DNA of 64,000 bases from Nectonema munidae (lineage: Eukaryota; Nematomorpha; Nectonematoida; Nectonematidae), in NCBI GenBank assembly GCA_030549495.1, contig JAUIRK010001055.1, positions 495,001 through 559,000 of the forward strand, in the 5' to 3' direction. The position numbers and the translations under genes were made by a program. The notes beneath the pieces were generated by a model, which worked only from the letters and a program-made list of their open reading frames with translations, was not told the origin of the DNA and did not search any database. Below, one piece after another: positions 55,719 through 64,000 of this stretch. Positions within the stretch are counted from its first letter, which is position 1. Each line of letters opens with the position of its first letter.

Positions 55719-57746
55719 CACTAGAAAGACCAAAAAAAATTCACCATTAAGGTTCGAATACGTCAATTGACGTCTATATATCAAATATCAAAGTTATCTT
55801 GAATTTCTTCAAATAAAAATTAAAAAAATAATGAAAAAATTTATTTATGTTAAAAAACAAATATTAAATGCAAGTTTTGCATTTTTTTTACCCCACATGT
55901 ACCATATGGCTTTTTACAGCCACAACATAAATCTGTGTTTTATTCTTGCAATTTTTGTTGAAACAAGTTCTACGCTTTTGCGGTAAGCATCTTTCGATAG
56001 TTTGTGGAAATTCCTTCTCCTCATCAATTTTATATCCAGTCAATTGTTCACTAAGTTGTTACAAAAATTTCCACTTATTATTCACTTTATTGTAAAGTAT
56101 CCAACTATTTATTGAGGCCATGTCCAAGATATTGTAAAAAACTTGCCATCTTCTACTTGCTGCTTTTGTTGAATACAATCTTATCATTTGGTCAAACACA
56201 TCGACACCTGACTTTGTCTGATTATAAAAAAGAACAGTTTCCGGTTTTTTCTTCTGGTTGTTCTCAGTTGGTACTTGAACATCCTGGTGCATGCTGCTGA
56301 GAATGATGACAGATTTGGACTTCTTGCACTGGTACTTCGTAAGAGTGAGGAATCCATGTTCTTCTGATTTCAAGGCTAAAGTATGATAAAGTGCCTGCTT
56401 TTCTTTCAAAATCAAAGGTATTTCTTTCCTTGTGTTGCGAATGGTACCAACTAAACTCACTTTTTTGATGGAGTTGTACAGCCAAGTTGAGTGATGTAAA
56501 GTAGTTATCGCAAGTAATGTTGTATCCTCTGTTATAATAAGGCTTGCTCAACTTCATAACGACTTCAGTTGGAGAGCTTGCACTATTTTGAGTGGTGTTG
56601 TCTTTGCCAAACCAAATATTTTGTGTCTAGGTCAACAGCAAGCCAAAACTTTATGCCGTATTTATCAGGCTTGTTAGACATGAATTGAATAAACTTGCAT
56701 GTAGACTTGCACGGCATAAGTTGTTCGTCCACAGTGATAAATGCGCCTGGAACAAAGCATTTTTGGCTGTTTTGTATAAATTCATTCCACACTGAAGAAA
56801 TCAAGCAAAATTTATCTTGGACAAATCGAATTTTCCTTTCACTTTTGTAGTCAAAACGAAGAAACTTCATTATTTCTAAAAACGTGACATAGTACTGGGG
56901 AAAATTTCACAACCCCATGCTTCACTCCACATACTTTTTATAGGTAAGTTTTTTGCACCAATAACTCCTCTAGTGAATATCAAGCCTATAAACTTTTCTA
57001 ATTCTTCTAAAGAAACATTCCAATCCGAATTTTTTGTTACTCTTTTAGCTTCTGCAAGTGTACACTGCTGAATGAATCTAAGCATTTTTTCAGAAAAAAG
57101 AAGTCGAAAGGAAGAAAGAGGACTGTTTTTTTCTGTGGGAGTGATAGCATATATTGTTGGACCTAGCGAAAATCTTGTTATGTTTTGTTGTTGAACGCGT
57201 CCTCTCTTCAATTCATTTTTTTGAGATTTTTGTCCAACTTGTTTTGTCTTTACTGTTAAAGATGTCTGAATTTTTCTGATTCTCGCTATCTTCGCTTTCA
57301 TCTTCAACTTCTTCACTATCACAAGAAAAAGGAGTATCACTAGAATTGCAAAAACTCTGCTCAAAAATGAAGATTCCATTCTCATCTTCATCCAAAAAAT
57401 CACTGCAAGATTTATCTTCTCCACTTGAAAAAAGCATATCCTTGATGATCGAAAAGAATTATAAGACAAAGAAATGAGTGAGAAGCAAAAAAAACTAATA
57501 TACTTATTCGTATATGTATGAATCAATATAAAAGTTAGACGTCAATTGACGCAGATGGTCCGTTATGTCAAAAATGACACATCATCTTGAAGTTGAATTC
57601 TTCAAAGATAAAATAAGACATATGTCAAATGAAACATTAATTAAAACATTGTCACGTAGTATGAGGGTATAGTCACACATGCTATAGTGATAAATCCAAT
57701 ATCAAAGTATAGTTTACGTCAATTGACGACTTTGGTCCTTCTAGTG
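55719..57746 (-). mobile_element. Second piggyBac element
   Basis: The inverted ends are CACTAGAAAGACCAAA (55719) and, reversed, CACTAGAAGGACCAAAG (ending 57746). A perfect 12-bp palindrome CGTCAATTGACG occurs three times inside the ends (55761-55772, 57540-57551, 57717-57728). The TTAA flanks are not preserved (TTGA on the left, AAGC on the right), which implies age. The transposase is minus-strand and in several frames. It belongs to a different piggyBac lineage from the 35978 copy, though both start CACTAGAA. Confidence 0.8.
56059..57437 (-). pseudogene. piggyBac transposase, broken (second element)
   Basis: The acidic N-terminus MLFSSGEDKSCSDFLDEDEN starts at 57437. A frame change near 57220 leads to FSLGPTIYAITPTEKNSPLS, then SDWNVSLEELEKFIGLIFTR (about 57000). 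The 56870-56583 frame has MKFLRFDYKSERKIRFVQDK and GAFITVDEQLMPCKSTCKF (first catalytic aspartate), then KPDKYGIKFWLAVDLDTKY. The 56557-56264 frame has YNITCDNYFTSLNLAVQL (second aspartate). The last frame (56460-56059) has GVDVFDQMIRLYSTKAASRR (third aspartate) and MASINSWILYNKVNNKWKFL. All three catalytic aspartates are present, but about four frame breaks separate the blocks. The C-terminal cysteine-rich finger (about 55900-56000) is mostly degraded. Confidence 0.85.
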
Positions 57747-57749
57747 AAG

Positions 57750-60100
57750 CGGAAAAATCTTTTTACCATAAAAATGCACTGACACACGCATAGAGCATTT
57801 ATATTCATTTTAGATTCAATGAATTTTCTTCTCTCCCCCCCCCCCTCACGTGCCTTCTCTATTCACACAAGCCTTGAGTTCTTCAAATGACACACTGAAT
57901 ATTATCTTACCAGTGCTTGTACAATTTTCTCAGCATTAAAATAAATTCCAAGTTAGCAGAGATCTACTAACTGCAGAGAATGCAGTTATCACTAAAAATA
58001 GACAAGGCTCTATGTTCAGTCTTATCCTAGCCATGCTTATCTTTTTGCACAAAAGTAAAATTTTAGAGGAGAGGGTGTAAATAAAATGAAACTAGGTAGA
58101 AATTTTAGGGGGGCTTCATTGGGGCGCTAATTTTTGAACTTTCAGATTAATCTGTTTCAAGGCGAAAAGAAAACATATGATGTATTTGTCAAGCCATATC
58201 TATAAAGATTACATTTTCATGAAAGAAATTATAATGAATGGTAGATGTTTGTCATATTTTTTTAGGGTAATGAAAATTTTTTTAGGGGAACTTGAAAATT
58301 AGCTTGAGTAGTGCGCGCTCTGGGAGGGGGAGGAGGTTCTTGATCACAAAATAGATAGATAGCGCTTGCTCTTTTAAAATAAGGATATGATTTTTTATAG
58401 AAGATAAATTTTTTCTGATTTGTGGTGGTAGAAAAACTCTGTCTCAGAAAACTCACACTTGGAAAATTCGGTTTTGGAATACTCGATCTCACATTTACAT
58501 TGAATATTAAAGTCAGAAATTTGAGAAAAATAAGCGTGCCCTCAAGAAAAGCTTCAGAAAGGCAAATAAAATGTATAACTGCGTACTTAAAATCAATTGA
58601 GAGAGAATATTTAGCGTGTAAAGAAAAGGATTTTCGTAATAAAAAAAAAAAAACAGTCTCAGAAAACTGTGCCTGTCAGTTGACTCTATAACTCACCGAA
58701 ACGATTATATTCACTTATATGTTTAATATTTTAGCGAACGAACTAACTGACTAAATAGTAGCTGTCTTTGAGACCCTTTTTTCTGTGACCGAATTTTAAA
58801 TGCCGAGATTTTTGAGACCGAGTATTGTGGCCATCTTTATTATCATGTTTTTTGAACATTTTTATATTACAATTCAAGCGGAAATATTGAATTCTTTGAC
58901 GAAAACAAAACTAGTCAACTTCGCAGACAAAGCAAATTATGAAGTCACGAGACACAATCACGTCCTTTTGACATGGCTATAGTTTTTTATAACACATTTA
59001 AATAAGAAATCAAAATGTTTAAAGTTTAAATTAGTTTATAGCATTATTTATCAAATATAAAGTTAAAAACTAAAGAAAAAATAAAGTATAACCTCGCTTA
59101 ATAATTTTTTTTTAAACCCGAAATAAAATTATTGACACGACTTTTCTTGATTCTTTCAAACGTTAAACTCCTTCTCTTCGTAAAATTTTATCCTAAAAGT
59201 AATAAAATTACCTCGATTTATTGCGATAATTTTTTCGCCTAGCATAATATTATAATTAAAGTCAAGCAAGAGCATATAGAAACAAACAATAGAAAGTGAT
59301 AATTGCGGTGTGTTGAAGTACACATATGGAAATCGATCTCTGGTATTTTTCGTTTTTTAGTTCACTCACTTTAAAACAAATATCTTTTTTGTTCAATTTT
59401 AGAAAAACCTTTTTTTAAATAAGTTAAACGTATTCTCGGAATCGTTGATCGTTTGTCTTTGGTCGTGGATATTTTGCCTTACTTTCTGAATTCTCTTGCC
59501 TACAGAATACTTCGCAAATTTTATGACATTTGTTTATGCGTGCGTGTATGTATTACGTGCCAAATTCAAATTGTGTGAATTGCCTGACATGAATTTTATG
59601 TTGTGCGTAGCTTAGACAATGGAATGTGTGTGCTTCAATGATGTATTATAATATAAGATAACTTAGTAAATAATAATTAATTAGAAATTTTTTTTATTTT
59701 CATTAAAGTATAAAAGTGGTAAGATGTTCCCTGCAGTAAAGTAGTAGAAATAAGTTGAAATAGTTCGAAAAGGAAAGAAGAATTTTTATTATCAAAAACG
59801 ATATATTTCGGAACGCTGAATTCCTTTTTCAAGTAATATAAAGGGTGATGTCCAAAAATTAATTCAAAAGTCTATAAAATTTAAAAAACTTACACGTAAA
59901 GATGGGTGATTATTTTAAAATCCGATTAGGACAACATTGAAAAAACGATTAGATATTTGGGAAGATAGAATGCTTGAATGCCTTTGATTCTGTCACATAC
60001 TCGAGTTTATACGAATTTTTTTTTCATTAATTTTTTTTATTTAGTTTTGCAATATTGAAATTATAATTCTTTATTGATGCGGTTTATTAAGCGCACGTTT
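57750..60100. other. Non-coding stretch; one weak secreted-ORF candidate
   Basis: A 60-codon + ORF (58800-58982) begins with a hydrophobic leader (SIVAIFIIMFFEHFYITIQA), then LVNFADKANYEVTRHNHVLL. It could be a first exon of a thioredoxin-like secretory protein, but no good donor or second exon was found. Other ORFs here are unsupported. A C-rich run (CTCTCCCCCCCCCCCTCACG) is at about 57831-57849. Confidence 0.25.
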
Positions 60101-60120
60101 TAGCCTGACCTCCCAAAAAA

Positions 60121-60415
60121 TGTATTTTTTGAGTTGGCACTTAAATTTAGTTTACATTTTTTTTCTCTAAATTTGTTAATGTTCAAATCCATTTTATGCC
60201 AATTTTTTTCAAATAAAAAAACTTGAGTAAATTCCTTGAGTAATATATATGTAATACCTGCGTGTATATTTATTAGTAAAAATGTATTTTTTTGAGAGTT
60301 GGCACTTAAATTTAGTTTACATATTTTTTTCTAAATTTGTTAATGTTCAAATCCATTTTATGCCAATTTTTTTTCAAATAAATAAACTTGAGTAAATTCA
60401 TTGAGTAATATATAT
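60121..60415. repeat. Tandem duplication, about 130 bp, 165-bp period
   Basis: GAGTTGGCACTTAAATTTAG through CTTGAGTAAATTCCTTGAGT (60130-60243) recurs at 60295-60408 with a few differences. About 40 bp separates the copies. No coding. Confidence 0.8.
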
Positions 60416-60612
60416 GAAAAATATAAGAAATACCATTTTTTTAAATCAAAATTAACTAAGGAATAATCTTGCAGACCTAAAAAAAGAATTACAAATGCAA
60501 GTATATTAAACATCATAAGGATTTTTGAAGCAAAAAAAGAAAACTTAACATACCGAAAATTGATGTCTTGACCAAAAATCAATTTAAGTAGTCAAAAAGA
60601 AGGGGCAAATAT

Positions 60613-60618
60613 TTTATT
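60613..60618 (-). terminator. Polyadenylation signal of the 60678-61346 gene
   Basis: AATAAA on the minus strand about 60 bp past the TAA stop, a normal position for a 3' end signal. Confidence 0.55.
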
Positions 60619-60677
60619 CAATAAATCTAATAAATTATAACAACTACACAAATTATAATTCATAAAGGAGAGTAAAA

Positions 60678-61346
60678 TTAATCGTCATCACTATCATAAT
60701 CAACTAGCCCTTTCATAGTATTTGAGTTTAACACCGCAGGTTCTGAATTTTTGGTTTGGCCCATGGCAAGATCTTTAGCATGGGAGTGATGTTGCTTTCT
60801 ACGGATATGGCTGACAGGTGGGAAATTGGGTTTGACGAAGGAATCTTCTCTAAACAACTCATGATTCGAAGGAGCATTATTAAGTTGGTTGGTTGCACTT
60901 TTCTCACTGCAACTTATCTCATCTTCTTCAATTAAATTTTCCAAGGAAAAAGGATCATATATATTTACATCGCTGTCCTTAGAATCGTGACTTTGGTAAA
61001 TGTTGGGAATGTTGGTATTGAAATCACTAGAAAATTTATCATTTTTGGAGTTTAATGATCCAGGAGAAGCAGATGGTGGGATAGAAGAGAGTTGAAAATG
61101 CTCTTGACCAGAAGCTTGCAAAGACATAGAATTAGGATAATGGATAGGAGGGTAAGATAGAGGAGATATCTGTGTTGTTTTCATAAGCACTATAAAGGAA
61201 AAATTAAAATATACATTTTTTAGTGCATTGAAAAGGGAATTTAGCTTACCTGAATTTTGATTGTGAGAGAGAAATTGACGGCCAATTTGCGGCACCACTA
61301 CCTCAGAGGATTTAGAGTGTTGATAGATGAGATAATCTTTATGAAT
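60678..61346 (-). CDS. 3'-terminal exons of an unrecognised gene, acidic C-terminus
   Basis: Two exons: 61346-61250 and 61189-60678, joined over a 60-bp GT-AG intron (donor GTAAGC, acceptor TTTATAG) with matching phase. The visible 202 residues start IHKDYLIYQHSKSSEVVVPQ. They continue as low-complexity, serine-, proline- and asparagine-rich sequence (SPLSYPPIHYPNSMSLQASG, SLENLIEEDEISCSEKSATN, PPVSHIRRKQHHSHAKDL). They end MKGLVDYDSDDD and TAA at 60678-60680. No domain is recognised. The disordered, acidic-ended tail suggests a nuclear or cytosolic regulatory protein, but that is inference. The splice sites, the short intron and the nearby AATAAA argue for a real gene. Exon 61346 begins after an acceptor (TATTTAG); exons further upstream were not found before the window end. 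Confidence 0.6.
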   Translation of the reverse strand: MHKDYLIYQHSKSSEVVVPQIGRQFLSHNQNSGKLNSLFNALKNVYFNFSFIVLMKTTQISPLSYPPIHYPNSMSLQASGQEHFQLSSIPPSASPGSLNSKNDKFSSDFNTNIPNIYQSHDSKDSDVNIYDPFSLENLIEEDEISCSEKSATNQLNNAPSNHELFREDSFVKPNFPPVSHIRRKQHHSHAKDLAMGQTKNSEPAVLNSNTMKGLVDYDSDDD

Positions 61347-61741
61347 CTAAATATATTCAAAATGGGAAAGCAATTTTTTGATAAATCTCAAAAAGGATTT
61401 TTATTTCCCATCAATAAACAGATAAATAAAATTTGATAATTTTTAAAGTTAATATCATGAATTACATATCAAAAAAATACAGCAATCAAATCTTCCTATT
61501 ATTTATCTAAATAACATAGAAAATACTTCATCTACTAGAATATCAATTTGCTCTAGCTTAAAATATCTTTCAAGGTTTTACAATACAACCAACCAAGACC
61601 TATTAAACAAGACATATCCTTTTCATCCTTAACTGATGCTTACTTATATTACTACCTTTCTCTATGCACTTTTTGAACAAAATTTTAATTACAATTTTTC
61701 TCCATATGAAGTTCTTACAGAGCCTTGAGGGTATTTACACA

Positions 61742-61780
61742 AATACTAGTGATGGGAAGATAATCGGAAAGCGTAAGAAG
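61742..61780. repeat. hAT-type terminal fragment
   Basis: ACTAGTGATGGGAAGATAAT resembles the end of hAT element A (TAGTGATGGGACGAT). No partner end or duplication was found. The 71-codon + ORF crossing it (61664-61879) is not supported. Confidence 0.4.
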
Positions 61781-62217
61781 CGCATCGGAATTGTCTTGTT
61801 AAAATTTAGGGAAAAGTATTGGACACGACAATCCGCATGTCATCTTTCACATTTGGTCGATTTAGATGATTTGTTTTGATATTAACAAGTACCGAGAATA
61901 CTGATTCACAAAGATAAGTAGTAGTAAAGGGAATCAGAAAAGAGGGTAAGCTTTTTATAATTCAAACTAAAATTCTTCCAAGCTGCTTGTTCATAAAACT
62001 GGAATGATGATCGCATTATAGAATGTAATGATAGATAAGAGAATAAAAGAAGGAATGCAGATTTTCGAATCAATCAAACATCATGTCAAGCTGCTCTGAA
62101 ATTCCTATCGAACATATTTTTTCTCTCATTCAATCTCTCTTCTCTCATCCAAACTCTCTTCTTTCACTCAAGCTCTATTCTCTTGAAGCTCTCCTATCTC
62201 ATTTCGCTCTCTTCTCC

Positions 62218-62412
62218 CAGTGGCGTAGATAGGCTGGGGCATGAGGGGCCGTGCCCCCTCCCCTGTACCTCATGGTGCTCCCATGCACCTAATGCAATAT
62301 CAGTTTTCGAAAATTTCTCCAATGAAAGATCAAGAAAGTATAAATAATGTTGCGCAAGTTTATTATTTTTAAAGTGTGCCCCTTCTATAAACTTTTTTTG
62401 GCTACACCACTG
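62218..62412. repeat. Short hAT-like MITE (CAGTGGCGTAG ends)
   Basis: CAGTGGCGTAGATAGG at 62218 and GGCTACACCACTG ending 62412 form inverted ends of about 12 bp. The flanks CTTCTCCC and CTTCTGTC share 6 of 8 bases. The left half holds a GC-rich GGGGCCGTGCCCCCTCCCCT stretch. The 78-codon minus ORF is not supported. Confidence 0.5.
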
Positions 62413-62871
62413 CTTCTGTCTAATTTGCATTTAGAGTTAAATTAAAATAGTTTTCAATCGTTACAATTTTATATCAATGAATATTGTTAGACTCGCGCTA
62501 AGAATTTTTTTTCAAACATTTGAAAACTTTAATTTTTTCAAGTCAAGAAATTTTTTTAATAGCTATTTGGGAATAAATATTTTGACTAGCTATTGAGTTT
62601 AAAAGCAAGAATACTCTATTTGCTGATATTTTTATAATGTTCAATTGTTAAATTTTATAAGTAACACTGTACATAATCAAATCACTTTTTTTAAGAAAAT
62701 TTGTTGATTATTATAATGAAAATATAATATCGAAACAAAATGTTTAAGTTGTTAAAAATGTACTTGATCTATTTATAACAGCTGTCAGAATTTTATTTTT
62801 AGACAGAAATATTCAAAAAAACGCAATGATTTTTTTTTCTCGTATACTTTGATTTATATTAGTTTGGTCCT

Positions 62872-63048
62872 CGGACATTTCGCCCTATTATTTTCGTAAG
62901 ACAGTTCGTCCCATGGACAATTCGCTTCCTTATTTTCATAAGACAGTTGGTCCCATGGACAATTCGCCCCATTATTTTCATAAGATACTTTGTTTCATGG
63001 ACAATTCGCCCCGTTATTTTCATAAGACATTTTGTCTCATGGACAATT
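62872..63048. repeat. Minisatellite, 42-bp unit, about four copies
   Basis: Units of the form GGACAATTCGCCCCATTATT, TTCATAAGA, then CAGTTNGTCCCAT repeat four times with substitutions. The first copy is the most diverged (GGACATTTCGCCC). Confidence 0.85.
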
Positions 63049-63286
63049 TTAAAAAATTAAAAGATAAAATGATTAATTTGAAATAATTTAATAGAGATAA
63101 AATAAACAAAAATATAAATTTTTTTAATAATTTTACACATTTAATAAGCAAAGATGGATGAAACAAATAACAGTTCGATCAAAAATTCTGCAAACTTTTT
63201 TGAATGACAGGTACCATCATTGATAATTAAAATCTAAAATAAAGTTATCTAAAATAAGTAACCTAAAAAACTGCTGGCTAATTATT

Positions 63287-63540
63287 ATGGATAATGCAAA
63301 GATACACAAAACTCAAATTATCGAAAACTTAATAACTTCAGATGGACAAATTTTGAAGTTTTTGTCTCCTTATAGTTACATGCTGAATCCAATTTTGCTG
63401 GCATTCTCAAAAATCAAAAATTTTGCAAAACAAAAATTAAGTAAGGTTTGCTTCATTATTTATAAAACATGTTTTAAAAACTTTTATTTTAGACACAACT
63501 CTTTCTTTTATGCTAGATGAAGTGATCAAAAAAGCTGTTT
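63287..63540 (+). pseudogene. Tc1/IS630-like transposase fragment, catalytic C-terminal part
   Basis: MDNAKIHKTQIIENL contains the second catalytic aspartate. KFLSPYSYMLNPILLAFSKI is the third block, where the family has NPIE; here the glutamate position is leucine (NPIL), 34 residues after the aspartate (DD34E spacing kept). The upstream catalytic block and N-terminus are missing. The copy may belong to the repeat whose 3' region is 63649-64000. It shares the MDNAKI motif with the relic at 4028-4790. Confidence 0.65.
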
Positions 63541-63648
63541 CCTCAATAAACAGCGAGGAATGCTAAAGCTACATTGCACATTCACTACGTAACATACAAA
63601 AAGGGCAAATAGGAGTTTCTATTTCTTCATAAAATGTGATATATTGTT

Positions 63649-64000
63649 TTTGCTTTAAATTACTTGAATGATAATAAAGAAGTTTATGTGAACACTTTTT
63701 TTCATTTTATAATGGATATTAAAATGGATGTAAAACGTTTTTTGAAACTGAGTTTTAAAATTCACTTTTTTGCTTAGTTGAAACTTTCTATACAATCTAA
63801 AAAAAATTTTAATTCTATGTTACTATAATATAAAACAATCTATGCAGAAGGTAAAAATTGAAGAGTTAAAAACTTGTCTATAAATGAACTGCTAGTTGCA
63901 TCGAATTAAAAAAGACCTGAAATAGAGGCGGAGAATTAGAAAATTATCAGTGTATCTTTCTTTCAACACGTCTACAGAACCTGACAATCGCACATAATAT
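63649..64000. repeat. Inverted copy of the 217-566 repeat
   Basis: The sequence from GTTTTTGCTTTAAATTACTT (63649) to ACAATCGCACATAATAT at the end of the window is the reverse complement of 217-566. Identity is about 95% by eye. The window stops where the iterated 22-bp terminal repeats would be expected, so the element continues beyond it. Confidence 0.8.

Noticed and set aside
56112-56300. 62-codon + ORF
   Set aside because: Antisense to the piggyBac transposase.
58800-58982. 60-codon ORF with signal-peptide-like start
   Set aside because: No second exon, donor or homology certain enough for a gene call; mentioned only as a weak candidate.

Overview
This is a repeat-dominated, AT-rich (about 70% by eye) animal nuclear window. 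Spliceosomal introns (some only 50-70 bp), polyadenylation signals, tRNA-derived SINEs and a wide mix of DNA transposons and LINEs point to a metazoan. The mix and compactness fit an arthropod, perhaps a parasitic copepod such as a sea louse, but that is inference. I recognise no LTR, retrovirus-like or capsid-bearing element, no CRISPR array, and no rRNA or functional tRNA gene.

Host genes are few. (1) A six-exon aquaporin-family gene on + (34372-44186, 306 aa predicted) keeps one reading frame through all five introns; its first pore motif is NPS and its second NPA. Its long introns hold a piggyBac element, a piggyBac-type MITE, a degraded multicopy-family gene and SINE pieces. (2) An intronless 510-codon SLC7/LAT-type amino acid transporter on - (45566-47098) lies tail-to-tail with the aquaporin. 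Both are polytopic membrane transporters; no functional link can be read from the DNA. (3) The last two exons of an unrecognised gene with an acidic C-terminus lie on - (60678-61346), with AATAAA about 60 bp past the stop.

Transposon layout: 1-619, fold-back-like element; 1060-3799, Tigger/pogo element carrying a SINE and a MITE; 3802-5243, Tc1/mariner-like relic; 6766-7799, 517-bp tandem duplication; 9670-9993, piggyBac relic; 10755-15060, three LINE pieces; 16084-17069, Merlin element with 8-bp target duplication; 17227-22367, a hAT element containing, in order inward, SINE arms, a second hAT, a long-TIR element and a Jockey-like LINE; 27495-30990, near-full-length RTE-type LINE with a 15-bp target duplication; 35978-38229 and 55719-57746, two piggyBac elements; 49270-49811 and 63287-63540, Tc1-like relics; and several MITEs (39975, 51191, 51733/51885, 53443, 62218).

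The most unusual structures are the nested hAT locus, an in-frame mini-hAT protein (zinc finger joined directly to the dimerisation domain), a long-TIR element of unassigned superfamily, and a palindromic pair of TTAA-flanked MITEs. I see no coherent new multi-gene system; the novelty is in mobile-element architecture and in the divergent aquaporin.
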